Assembly: GCF_900096965.1 (NCBI RefSeq)
Contig: NZ_FMYM01000001.1
Coordinates: 62,001-126,000, forward strand
Source: Shouchella lonarensis
Lineage (GTDB): Bacteria; Bacillota; Bacilli; Bacillales; Bacillaceae_D
Length of the DNA: 64,000 nucleotides
Reading direction: 5' to 3'
Shown here: positions 17,443 through 25,565 of the stretch, one piece after another
Position numbering within the stretch: the stretch's first letter is position 1
How the letters are laid out: each line of letters opens with the position of its first letter
The notes under the pieces: generated by a model
Told to the model about the DNA's origin: nothing
The model's database searches: none
What the model saw: only the letters and a program-made list of their open reading frames with translations
Made by a program: the position numbers and the translations under genes

Positions 17443-19398
17443 TTGGGGGAAAAACAGATTTGCATTGATACATTATGTGACTTGGAAACAGTGACGAGTC
17501 CAAGTCTATCACCTGATGGAAAAACGGTTCTTGCGGTAGTAACATCGATCGATCATGTCAAAAATGACTATATTTCCAATGTTTATTCCTTTAAAGTGCA
17601 AGAAAAGAACGTGCCTTTGCAGCTTACATTTGGGACAAACAAACACATCTCACCAAAGTGGTCACCAACTGGTCATGCATTTGCTTTCTTGTCAGACCGT
17701 TCAGGGCGGATGCAGTTATTTGTAAAAGTCGGTTTAGCGGATGCTCGTCAATTAACGGATGTGGATGGTGCAGTGACAAAGTTTTCTTGGGCTCCAGACG
17801 GGAGACATATTGTGTTTTCAACGCGCGTAAAGGCAAGAGGCTCGATAGAAGAAGCAGCGCAGGATCATCTTCCGCAGCCGCATGTCGTGGAGAAGATGAA
17901 GTATAAATCAGATAGCCGTGGGATGTTTGACGATTCAGTGCAGCAAATGGCCCTGGTCTCTACGGATAAGGCAGAGGTGACGTGGCTAACAAACGATCAT
18001 TATGACATACAGCTACATGGGTTTTCTCCAGACGGATCGGCGCTATTGATGTCAGGGGATGAACGCGATCATCACGATTTTTCGTTTTTGGCAGATCTTT
18101 GGTTGTTGTCTCTTGAAGACGGGAAAAGGGAAAAGCTCACTTCAGCGTCGCTTGTGATTCTAGATGCTTGTTTTTCACCGGATGGTGCATATGTGGCGAT
18201 TCTTGGTCACCAACGTGAGTTTGAAAATGCGACGCAGCCCAAATTGTTTTTATATAAACGTGCAACGAAAACCGTTCAAATGCTTGCGGAAGACAAAGAT
18301 GTCTATATCGGTGATGTGATGATTGGCGACTTTTTGCAACAAGTGGTTGACCAAGGGATAAAATGGACGGATGATAGTCAAGCGATTGACGCACTTGTCT
18401 CTCAGAAAGGTGCCGTTCATCTATGGCGTTTTCATTTGAATGGAGATGTTACAACGCTCATAGAGGGTGCGCAACATATTCATGGCTACGATATACAAAG
18501 TGATTGTGTGGTTGCGACAATGAGTACAGTAGAACGTCCGAGTGCTGTGTACTCAGTTAATTTACGCACAGACGATTTGGTGTTAATCCATGATGGGAAC
18601 GAACAGTTATCTTTAGAAAAGAGTTACCCAGAACCGGTTTACTATGAACGAGACGATGGTACTTTTGTTGCGGGTTGGCTCATGAAACCGACCCATTTTG
18701 AAGAAGGGAAGAAATATCCGCTTATTTTAGAAGTTCACGGTGGTCCACACGCAATGTATGGTGTGACATATTTTCATGAGTTTCAAGTTCTATGCGCACA
18801 AGGATATGGTGTATTATTCACAAACCCACGAGGCGGCCACGGTTATGGTCAAACGTTTGTGGACGCTGTGCGGAGTGACTATGGTGGTGGAGATTTTCGC
18901 GACTTAATGGATGTGCTTGATTTTACGTTAGCACAGCATGATTGGATTGATAGAAGTCGCCTTGGACTCACTGGTGGTAGCTATGGTGGCTTTATGACAA
19001 ATTGGGTGATTGGTCATACGAATCGTTTTAAAGCAGCGGTAACGCAGCGATCGATCTCCAATTGGATCAGCTTCTATGGTGTAAGTGACATCGGTTATTA
19101 TTTCACGGAATGGCAAATTGGGGCGGATTTAAGTGATATTGCGACGTTGTGGCATCACTCGCCATTAAAATATGTTGAAAAAGTGGAGACGCCTTTGCTC
19201 ATTTTGCATAGCGAAAATGATTTGCGTTGTCCAATTGAGCAAGCAGAGCAATTATTTATTGCGCTAAAACGTTTAGGGAAAGAGGCGACATTCATGCGTT
19301 TCCCAGAAGCGAACCACGAACTATCGCGAAGTGGGAAACCGAATTTACGTTTTGCTCGTTTACAAGCGATTGTTGACTGGTTTGAGAAATATTTGTAA
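17443..19398 (+). CDS. S9 family prolyl-oligopeptidase-type serine peptidase
   Basis: 651 residues. The N-terminal ~390 form WD40/TolB-like beta-propeller repeats (SPSLSPDGKTV, SPKWSPTGHAFAF, GFSPDGSALL). The C-terminal alpha/beta-hydrolase domain has the nucleophile in GGSYGGFMTN, the Asp in HSENDLRCP and the His in EANHELS. It belongs to the acylaminoacyl-peptidase/DPP subgroup; no signal peptide, so probably cytoplasmic peptide trimming. The TTG start has GGGGGAGGG upstream, and TATAAT at 17409-17414 is a likely -10. It is an insertion relative to the B. subtilis comC-radC region. Confidence 0.9.
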   Translation: MGEKQICIDTLCDLETVTSPSLSPDGKTVLAVVTSIDHVKNDYISNVYSFKVQEKNVPLQLTFGTNKHISPKWSPTGHAFAFLSDRSGRMQLFVKVGLADARQLTDVDGAVTKFSWAPDGRHIVFSTRVKARGSIEEAAQDHLPQPHVVEKMKYKSDSRGMFDDSVQQMALVSTDKAEVTWLTNDHYDIQLHGFSPDGSALLMSGDERDHHDFSFLADLWLLSLEDGKREKLTSASLVILDACFSPDGAYVAILGHQREFENATQPKLFLYKRATKTVQMLAEDKDVYIGDVMIGDFLQQVVDQGIKWTDDSQAIDALVSQKGAVHLWRFHLNGDVTTLIEGAQHIHGYDIQSDCVVATMSTVERPSAVYSVNLRTDDLVLIHDGNEQLSLEKSYPEPVYYERDDGTFVAGWLMKPTHFEEGKKYPLILEVHGGPHAMYGVTYFHEFQVLCAQGYGVLFTNPRGGHGYGQTFVDAVRSDYGGGDFRDLMDVLDFTLAQHDWIDRSRLGLTGGSYGGFMTNWVIGHTNRFKAAVTQRSISNWISFYGVSDIGYYFTEWQIGADLSDIATLWHHSPLKYVEKVETPLLILHSENDLRCPIEQAEQLFIALKRLGKEATFMRFPEANHELSRSGKPNLRFARLQAIVDWFEKYL

Positions 19399-19406
19399 GC
19401 AACTTG

Positions 19407-19437
19407 AGAAGCAACCATGCGGATGGTTGCTTCTTTT
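19407..19437 (+). terminator. S9 peptidase terminator
   Basis: AGAAGCAACCAT and ATGGTTGCTTCT form a 12-bp perfect stem with a 4-base loop and a short T run. Confidence 0.88.
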
Positions 19438-19645
19438 AGGTGTAACTGTCTTTCATAAGCACGCCAGCTATTACTTGCGCACTGTGTAACAATTATATAT
19501 ACTATGCTTAACACCTCTTTTTCTTCTGTGAAAACCCCTTATCATACCCATGACACACCATGATATGCTCTTCCTTCCGTAGCAGAGATCCCTTAAAAAA
19601 ACAATAAAAGAATTATAACCACATCATCCAAAGGAGAGGATTCGT

Positions 19646-20374
19646 TTGGCCATATTGATCCGTGATGTCCCAGAGAAAGAACGACCACGTGAGCGACTAC
19701 TTCGTGAAGGGGCGCGTGCGCTGTCCAATCAAGAGATTATTGCTATATTACTCCGTTCTGGAACGAAAGCGCAGTCTGTTGTTCATCTTGCTAGTCAACT
19801 GTTGAGTCGGTTTCCAACATTAACTGCGTTAAAGGAGGCTGCAATTGAGGAGCTTTGTACCGTAAATGGGATTGGCGCAGCAAAGGCAGTTGAGTTAACG
19901 GCAGCCATTGAACTGGGAAGACGTATTCATATGGAAGAGAAAGGAGATCGCCATATTATTTCTACACCAGATGATGCTGCTCATATTATGATGGAAGAGC
20001 TACGTGAACTAAAGCAGGAGCACTTTGTTGCGCTATATTTGAATAGCAAAAACCATGTCATGAAAAAACAAACCTTGTTTGTTGGGAGTTTAAATGCAAG
20101 CATCGTTCATCCTCGAGAAGTATTTAAAGAAGCACTGCGTTACTCGTCTGCAGCAGTGATATGTTTACATAATCACCCAAGCGGTGACCCTGAGCCAAGT
20201 CGTGAAGACGTGTATGCAACAGAACGTTTAAGTGATGCAGGAAGGTTACTTGGCATTCCTTTACTTGACCATATTATTATTGGAGATGGTTGTTTTGTTA
20301 GTTTGAAAGAGAGAGGATTGTTAGCGGAGGGGAGAGAAAGTGGACAATTATTGGGTATGCGGGACTCTATGTGA
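19646..20374 (+). CDS. radC: RadC/JAB-domain protein
   Basis: 242 residues with an N-terminal helix-hairpin-helix region (ELCTVNGIGAAKAVELTAA) and a C-terminal JAB/MPN-type metal site: the HNHPSGDPEPSREDV motif supplies the His, His and Asp ligands. RadC was once linked to repair, but its biochemical role is unresolved. The TTG start at 19646 follows AAAGGAGAGG, a good site. It directly precedes mreB, as in most Bacilli. Confidence 0.95.
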   Translation: MAILIRDVPEKERPRERLLREGARALSNQEIIAILLRSGTKAQSVVHLASQLLSRFPTLTALKEAAIEELCTVNGIGAAKAVELTAAIELGRRIHMEEKGDRHIISTPDDAAHIMMEELRELKQEHFVALYLNSKNHVMKKQTLFVGSLNASIVHPREVFKEALRYSSAAVICLHNHPSGDPEPSREDVYATERLSDAGRLLGIPLLDHIIIGDGCFVSLKERGLLAEGRESGQLLGMRDSM

Positions 20375-20540
20375 ATGAGAGAATAATTATGTGAAAATAA
20401 GGGGCGTTTCATTTAATAAAACCTTTCCTTTAGGCTATTCTTTTTGGCTGTTATTCGTTATAATAAAGGGTATGAATTTCACTTGAGTGAGTTTGTGAAT
20501 TTACGATCACTTCAATTACGCACGAACCTACGTGTTTCTA

Positions 20541-20628
20541 AAAAGGAGGAAGAACCACTGAAATGATTAGGTTGACGTTTTTTTGGTGTTTTCAAATCAT
20601 CGTCGTTCATTCAGTGGTGTTATAAATG
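20541..20628 (+). promoter_or_regulatory. mreB translation-initiation region with looped-out hairpin
   Basis: The only strong Shine-Dalgarno, AAGGAGG, is at 20543-20549, about 77 bases before the mreB ATG at 20626. Between them, ACCACTGAAATGA (20554-20566) pairs with TCATTCAGTGGT (20607-20618) with one bulged A. Folding would remove most of the gap and leave about 11 bases plus the helix between the site and the ATG. Alternatively the site serves a 20-codon leader ORF (20563-20625) whose TAA touches the mreB ATG. Confidence 0.55.
20563..20625 (+). CDS. Possible 20-residue leader peptide ahead of mreB
   Basis: The frame starts ATG 20563, encodes a hydrophobic peptide beginning MIRLTFFWCFQII, and stops at TAA 20623-20625 immediately before the mreB ATG. 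AAGGAGG lies about 13 bases upstream, slightly far. The abutting stop and start would allow translational coupling to mreB, which has no good ribosome site of its own. The same bases also form the hairpin described for this leader, so the ORF may be incidental. Confidence 0.3.
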   Translation: MIRLTFFWCFQIIVVHSVVL

Positions 20629-21660
20629 TTTGGAAGTAGAGATATTGGGATTGATTTAGGAACAGCAAATACACTTGTTTATGCAAAAGGAAAAGGGATT
20701 ATACTGAGAGAGCCGTCAGTCGTGGCTTTACGTACAGATACGAAAGCAATTCAAGCAGTTGGAAATGACGCAAAGAATATGATTGGCCGTACGCCAGGAA
20801 ATATTGTCGCGGTACGTCCGATGAAAGACGGTGTGATCGCTGACTTTGATACGACTGCAACAATGATTAAACATTTTATCAAGCAATCGATGAAGAACGG
20901 TTCTATTTTTAGTCGCAAGCCATCGGTCATGGTTTGTGTGCCGTCAGGAATTACGGCTGTTGAACAGCGTGCGGTTGAAGATGCAACAAAACAAGCAGGT
21001 GCAAAGGAAGCTTTTACAATTGAAGAGCCATTTGCTGCAGCAATTGGTGCTAATTTGCCAGTATGGGAGCCGACCGGGAGCATGGTCGTTGACATCGGTG
21101 GTGGAACAACAGAGGTAGCAATCATTTCTCTTGGTGGGATTGTGACGAAGCAATCTATTCGTGTTGCTGGTGATGAAATGGATGATGCAATCATTCAATA
21201 TGTGAAGAAGACGTACAACCTCATGATTGGCGAAAGAACAGCAGAAATGCTGAAGTTAGAAATTGGTTCAGCAAGTACTGATGAAGAGCAACCTGAGGAA
21301 ATGGATATTCGTGGACGTGATTTGCTTACTGGATTACCAAAAACCATTACGGTTACTGCAAAGGAAATTGTGGAGGCACTTAAAGACACAGTTGATACAA
21401 TTATTGAGGCAGTTAAAAATACATTAGAGCAGTCTCCACCAGAATTGGCAGCGGATATTATGGACCGGGGCATCGTGCTTACAGGTGGCGGGGCATTGCT
21501 GCATAATTTGGACAAGGTATTGAGTGAAGAGACAAACATGCCGGTTATTGTTGCAGAAGATCCACTGGACTGTGTTGCAATTGGGACGGGGCGTTCGCTA
21601 GAGAACATTCATTTATTCCGTGCAAAAGCAGGAAATGCCCACCGCTCAAGTCAAAAGTAA
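20626..21660 (+). CDS. mreB: Rod-shape-determining actin homologue MreB
   Basis: 344 residues of the actin/Hsp70 ATPase fold: phosphate-1 loop [12 protein letters not shown] at the N-terminus, phosphate-2 [12 protein letters not shown] near residue 155, and the adenosine motif [15 protein letters not shown] near residue 284. MreB filaments guide lateral-wall synthesis with MreC, MreD, RodA and PBP2. It begins mreBCD-minCD. The own ribosome site is weak (see the leader feature). TATAAT at 20459-20464 is a plausible -10 in the 250-base leader. Confidence 0.97.
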   Translation: MFGSRDIGIDLGTANTLVYAKGKGIILREPSVVALRTDTKAIQAVGNDAKNMIGRTPGNIVAVRPMKDGVIADFDTTATMIKHFIKQSMKNGSIFSRKPSVMVCVPSGITAVEQRAVEDATKQAGAKEAFTIEEPFAAAIGANLPVWEPTGSMVVDIGGGTTEVAIISLGGIVTKQSIRVAGDEMDDAIIQYVKKTYNLMIGERTAEMLKLEIGSASTDEEQPEEMDIRGRDLLTGLPKTITVTAKEIVEALKDTVDTIIEAVKNTLEQSPPELAADIMDRGIVLTGGGALLHNLDKVLSEETNMPVIVAEDPLDCVAIGTGRSLENIHLFRAKAGNAHRSSQK

Positions 21661-21673
21661 GGGTGGCTAGCTA

Positions 21674-22558
21674 ATGCATTCCTTTTTCTCTAATAAGAAA
21701 CTCATCGTTTTGCTTGTGAGTATCATTATTCTTGTTGCGCTCATTGGTTTTTCAGTCAGAAGTGAGCGCTCGCTTTCAATGCCTGAAAAGGCAATCCGTG
21801 ATGCTTTTGGTTGGGTACAAAATGTGGTTGCTCACCCAGCTCACTTTTTTACTGGCGTCGTGAATAATGTTCAGGAGATGTTCGATGTATATGAAGAGAA
21901 TCAACGGTTAAAAGCACGTCTAGAAGAGTATGACCAAGTGTCAGTTGAACGTGATTTGTTGTTGGATAAGCAGGAAAGATTACTAGAGATGCTTGAGTTA
22001 GAAAAAACATTGCACCAGTATGATGTTTCGGCAGCAGCAGTGATTCATCGTGCTCCCGATGCTTGGGAGCAATACATCGGCTTAAATAGGGGAGAGCGAG
22101 ACGGTGTGACTGACAATATGGCTGTCATTGATGTGAAAGGTGGACTTGTTGGCAAGGTAAGCAAAACAAGCAAATCAACCTCTTATGTACAGCTATTAAG
22201 TGACAATGACCGAGCAAACCGTGTATCTGCAACAGTCAAGTGGGATGACGGGGAAGCAGTCGGTTTTGTCGAAGGATATGACGCAAAAGAATCTCTTTTA
22301 ATTATGCGTAAAGTTGACATGGAAAAAGACATTCCGAAAGATACAACCGTAACGACTTCTGGATTAGGAGGCATATACCCTCCTGGACTGACAATTGGTG
22401 AAGTGGTACGTACCGAAGTAGATGAGTATGGATTAACACAAGACGTTTATATTCGTCCGAAAGCAGATTTCTCCGTCTTAGATTATGTGTACATTGTGAA
22501 GCGAATGGATGAATCTCTTGACCCGTCTTTGTTAGAAGAAGAAGGTGAGGACGAATGA
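21674..22558 (+). CDS. mreC: Rod-shape-determining protein MreC
   Basis: 294 residues: an N-terminal cytoplasmic stub, one transmembrane helix (IVLLVSIIILVALIGF), a coiled coil (residues ~75-115, ENQRLKARLEEYDQ and following) and two extracytoplasmic beta-barrel lobes containing NRGERDGV and TSGLGGIYPPGLTIG. MreC is the membrane scaffold of the elongasome. It lies 13 bases after mreB and overlaps mreD by ATGA. Confidence 0.96.
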   Translation: MHSFFSNKKLIVLLVSIIILVALIGFSVRSERSLSMPEKAIRDAFGWVQNVVAHPAHFFTGVVNNVQEMFDVYEENQRLKARLEEYDQVSVERDLLLDKQERLLEMLELEKTLHQYDVSAAAVIHRAPDAWEQYIGLNRGERDGVTDNMAVIDVKGGLVGKVSKTSKSTSYVQLLSDNDRANRVSATVKWDDGEAVGFVEGYDAKESLLIMRKVDMEKDIPKDTTVTTSGLGGIYPPGLTIGEVVRTEVDEYGLTQDVYIRPKADFSVLDYVYIVKRMDESLDPSLLEEEGEDE

Positions 22559-23079
22559 GCCGAACGTATTTTTCATTCGTCATTGTAGGCTTGTTTGTCC
22601 TTGAGGGGGCGTTGGTGTCGCATGTATTGCAAGCACATACGACACCAGATCAAATCGTTGTTCCGCGTTTTGTATTAATCATTGTAGTGATGATTGGACT
22701 ATTTACAAATGGACGCACTGGCTTACTATATGGGCTTGCTTTTGGTTTGATGTATGACATTGTGTATACAAATTTGCTTGGGGTATATGCATTTGGTTTC
22801 GCTTGTTTAGGATATGTGTTTGGTTTATACCAATATGCATTTCGAGCATCGTCCTTTTGGGTGGTGTTGTTATCTATCGCTGGTGTTGTGCTCTTTGAAT
22901 ATTATCAATACGGTATTTTTTCAATGCTTGGAAAGGCTGATCTATCTGGAAGTACCTTTTTAACATCGCGTTTGTTCCCAACAGTGGTTTTTAATGGTGC
23001 ATTTGCTATGCTTGTTGTATTGCCTTTCCGAAAATTGGCGCTGCATGTCTTGACACAAGCAAGTATTCGTGAACGTTAG
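22555..23079 (+). CDS. mreD: Rod-shape-determining protein MreD
   Basis: 174 residues with five to six hydrophobic helices and the MreD segment GLLYGLAFGLMYDIVYTNLLG, whose conserved D and G positions mark the family. It is an integral membrane partner of MreC. The start overlaps the mreC stop by 4 bases, indicating coupling. AGGGAGGAG just after its stop belongs to the next small ORF. Confidence 0.93.
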   Translation: MSRTYFSFVIVGLFVLEGALVSHVLQAHTTPDQIVVPRFVLIIVVMIGLFTNGRTGLLYGLAFGLMYDIVYTNLLGVYAFGFACLGYVFGLYQYAFRASSFWVVLLSIAGVVLFEYYQYGIFSMLGKADLSGSTFLTSRLFPTVVFNGAFAMLVVLPFRKLALHVLTQASIRER

Positions 23080-23092
23080 GGAGGAGTTTGCT

Positions 23093-23224
23093 ATGCTGAA
23101 GTCGAAAGAAGTAGTAGGGAAGAAGATTGAATTGTATTTCCCCGTTTTTTACAGCACGATGACAACGGCAGTGAACAGAGGTGAACGCTCCTATGAGCCA
23201 AACGAAAACGAGTGTCACAATTAA
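23093..23224 (+). CDS. Possible 43-residue ORF between mreD and minC
   Basis: ATG 23093 has GGGAGGAG 6 bases upstream, the best ribosome site in this part of the operon. The frame encodes MLKSKEVVGKKIELYFPVFY and a polar tail, and ends at 23224, 32 bases inside minC in another frame. I do not recognise it. It may be a coupling peptide or a decayed remnant of a gene once present between mreD and minC. Confidence 0.35.
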   Translation: MLKSKEVVGKKIELYFPVFYSTMTTAVNRGERSYEPNENECHN

Positions 23225-23882
23225 AGGGACAAAAGAAGGTTTAATATTTTTACTTGATGACCGGTGTTCCTTTGAACAGTTAATCTGTGAATTAAAGGAA
23301 AAGCTATCAGTGAACTACTATCAGAGTGATGGAGATGAGCGAGGCGTCTCTGTTAGCGTTGACCTTGGCAATCGGTACCTTTCAAAAGAGGACAAGGCGC
23401 TTCTCGAAAAAGTGATTACTGAAGATCGTCATTTACAAGTAGAGCGATTTCATACAGGTGTGATTTCTTTAACAGAAGCGAAAAAAATGTGGGAGCAACA
23501 ACAAACGACAACGCTGACGCGAATGATTCGCTCTGGGCAAGTGGTCCATGTTGAAGGAAACGCACTGTTAATCGGAGATGTTAATCCTGGTGGCGCGCTC
23601 GTTGCGACAGGAAATATTTATGTGATGGGCGCTTTAAAAGGAAAAGCACACGCTGGATCGACAGGACAAAAAAATGCACTTATTGTAGCATCTTTTTTAG
23701 CACCTTCTTTCTTGCAAATTGCAGAGACATGGATGACGTTTGCGGATTGTCCGGATGATGAGATATGGATGGGTGCTGCTTTTTTAGAGGAAAAAACCAG
23801 CCTTTTACGTATAACACGTATTCAGCGGTTGCTCGATCTGGTGCCAATCGATCGAGAAAGTGAATATGTTGCGCCTGTATGA
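23193..23882 (+). CDS. minC: Septum-site-determining protein MinC
   Basis: 229 residues. The N-terminal domain (about 1-105) inhibits FtsZ assembly. The C-terminal right-handed beta-helix has the repeated G-x-V pattern HVEGNALLIGDVNPGGALVA and GNIYVMGALKGKAHAG that binds MinD and the FtsZ tail. ATG 23193 is chosen, with GAGGTG 8 bases upstream; the in-frame GTG at 23181 overlaps that site. It is followed by minD. Confidence 0.95.
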   Translation: MSQTKTSVTIKGTKEGLIFLLDDRCSFEQLICELKEKLSVNYYQSDGDERGVSVSVDLGNRYLSKEDKALLEKVITEDRHLQVERFHTGVISLTEAKKMWEQQQTTTLTRMIRSGQVVHVEGNALLIGDVNPGGALVATGNIYVMGALKGKAHAGSTGQKNALIVASFLAPSFLQIAETWMTFADCPDDEIWMGAAFLEEKTSLLRITRIQRLLDLVPIDRESEYVAPV

Positions 23883-23936
23883 TTTTAGGCGGCGTGTAGG
23901 TACCTTGGATCTTGGAACGAGAAAGGAGACATGGAC

Positions 23937-24731
23937 GTGGGCGAAGCAATTGTAATTACAAGTGGAAAGGGTGGTGTTGGTAAGACAACGACATCAGCCA
24001 ACATTGGAACAGCCCTAGCACTATCCGGGAAAAAAGTTTGTCTCGTTGATGCAGATATTGGATTGCGGAACCTCGATGTAATGATGGGTCTAGAGAATCG
24101 CATCATTTATGATTTAGTCGATGTTGTTGAAGAGCGATGTAAGCTAAAGCAAGCACTGATAAAAGATAAGCGTTTTGATTGTTTGTATTTATTACCCGCA
24201 GCACAAACAAAAGATAAAACGGATATTTTGCCAACACAGATGAAACAACTAATTGATGAACTAAAGTCAGATTATGACTATGTGTTAATTGATTGCCCAG
24301 CTGGAATTGAGCATGGATTTCGAAATGCTGTTGCTGGTGCAGACAAGGCGATTGTCGTGACGACACCTGAGTTGTCGGCTGTTCGTGATGCTGACCGCAT
24401 TATTGGTTTGCTAGAGCACGAGAATATCGACAGACCACGACTCGTCGTGAATCGAATTAGAAACCATATGATGAAAAATGGTGACATGCTTGATGTCGAG
24501 GAGATTACCTCTATTTTAGCAATAGACTTACTGGGTATAGTTGTTGATGATGATGATGTCATTAAGCATGCGAATAAAGGAGAACCGATTGCACTACATA
24601 CAACAAGCAGAGCTTCTATCGCTTATCGGAATATCGCGAGGCGCATATTAGGAGAGACTGTCCCATTGATGGTGCTTGAAGAACGACGGACGATGTTCTC
24701 AAAATTAAAGCGTCTGTTTGGGGTGCGTTAA
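23937..24731 (+). CDS. minD: Septum-site-determining ATPase MinD
   Basis: 264 residues, deviant Walker A ATPase: SGKGGVGKTTTSANIGTAL at the N-terminus with the signature lysine, switch-I DADIGLRNLD, and DCPAGIEHGF (Walker B). The C-terminal amphipathic membrane-targeting helix FSKLKRLFGV is present. GTG 23937 is chosen because AAAGGAG is then 8 bases away and the protein begins MGEAIVITSGKGG like other Bacillus MinD; the ATG at 23931 is only 2-3 bases from the site. It ends the mre-min operon. Confidence 0.97.
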   Translation: MGEAIVITSGKGGVGKTTTSANIGTALALSGKKVCLVDADIGLRNLDVMMGLENRIIYDLVDVVEERCKLKQALIKDKRFDCLYLLPAAQTKDKTDILPTQMKQLIDELKSDYDYVLIDCPAGIEHGFRNAVAGADKAIVVTTPELSAVRDADRIIGLLEHENIDRPRLVVNRIRNHMMKNGDMLDVEEITSILAIDLLGIVVDDDDVIKHANKGEPIALHTTSRASIAYRNIARRILGETVPLMVLEERRTMFSKLKRLFGVR

Positions 24732-24756
24732 AAACCTGCTTAAGCAGGTTTTTTTA
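24731..24756 (+). terminator. mre-min operon terminator
   Basis: AAAACCTGCTTAAGCAGGTTTT is a perfect palindrome followed by more T, directly after the minD stop. Confidence 0.92.
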
Positions 24757-24772
24757 CTAGCCTCAGGATAAT

Positions 24773-24825
24773 TTGTAAACTATGTATAGATAAATATTGA
24801 CAATGGTTGTGCGGTCTTTTATAGT
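24773..24825 (+). promoter_or_regulatory. bioY promoter with BirA-type biotin operator
   Basis: TTGACA (24797-24802), a 17-base spacer and TATAGT (24820-24825) form a good promoter. TTGTAAAC (24773-24780) and ATTGACAA (24796-24803) are inverted half-sites separated by 15 bases, the spacing and sequence of Bacillus BirA operators (TTGTTAAC-N15-GTTAACAA), with two mismatches in the right arm. The right arm covers the -35. Confidence 0.6.
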
Positions 24826-24896
24826 GTAAAAGAACGCTAAGAGATGAATGACAACATTCTTTTAGGTAACAGCAGCATAGATGAAAGGTTGAATAA

Positions 24897-25472
24897 ATGA
24901 TAATGAGCGTAAAAGATATGATGATGATAGGGATGATGACGGCGGTTGCCGGGGCAATTGGCTTCATTCCGGCTATTCCAATACCTGGTATTATCCCACC
25001 GATTACATTGCAGTCTATTGCACCGATATTAGCTGGAGGCATTCTCGGCGCACGACGCGGTGCATTATCGATGGTTGTTTTTGTTGTGCTTGTGGCATGT
25101 TCTGTCCCAATGCTTGCAGGGATGCGCGGAGGGCTTGGTCACTTACTTGGTCCGACAGGTGGTTATATATTTAGTTGGATTCTCGTTGCTTTTTTTGTTG
25201 GTTTATTTGTTTCTTATGTTCCAAAGTTAAAAGTATGGTCACTTGTCCTTGTCAGTGCCGTTTTAAGTATGGTGATACAATATCTTTTTGGTGCAGTATC
25301 TATTTCTTTCACGAGTGACATGTCATATACGGCAGCGCTTCAAATGAATGTCATATTTATGCCAGGAGATGTGCTGAAGGCAATTGTAGCAAGTATGGTC
25401 ATTGTGCGCGTTCGGCATGCGTTGTATGGATATGGGGCACGAAGAGAGGATGTTTTAAGGAATGTCTCTTAG
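24897..25472 (+). CDS. bioY: Biotin transporter substrate-binding protein BioY
   Basis: A 191-residue S component of an ECF transporter, with six hydrophobic helices. Family markers are PIPGIIPPITLQ, GPTGGYIFSWILVAF and an internal FMPGDVLKAIVASMV. It binds biotin and uses EcfAA'T encoded elsewhere. The upstream BirA-like operator supports biotin regulation. ATG 24897 has AAAGG upstream; ATG 24903 is an alternative. It starts a three-gene block that separates minD from spoIVFA. Confidence 0.93.
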   Translation: MIMSVKDMMMIGMMTAVAGAIGFIPAIPIPGIIPPITLQSIAPILAGGILGARRGALSMVVFVVLVACSVPMLAGMRGGLGHLLGPTGGYIFSWILVAFFVGLFVSYVPKLKVWSLVLVSAVLSMVIQYLFGAVSISFTSDMSYTAALQMNVIFMPGDVLKAIVASMVIVRVRHALYGYGARREDVLRNVS

Positions 25473-25510
25473 GGGGCGACGTCATGAGAAAGAAAGACGT
25501 TTGGGTAATG

Positions 25511-25554
25511 AAAAAAGGGTATCTGTCAGCCGGGATTTGGACTGACGGATACCC
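25511..25554 (-). terminator. Terminator of the LuxR-type regulator gene
   Basis: On the minus strand GGGTATCCGTCAG pairs with CTGACAGATACCC and is followed by T6. It may also slow rightward transcription from bioY. Confidence 0.85.
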
Positions 25555-25565
25555 ACCTCATTAAT

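Noticed and set aside
25486-25563. 26-codon frame after bioY with a G-rich upstream site
   Set aside because: It lies inside the strong terminator hairpin of the convergent LuxR gene, which explains the sequence better.
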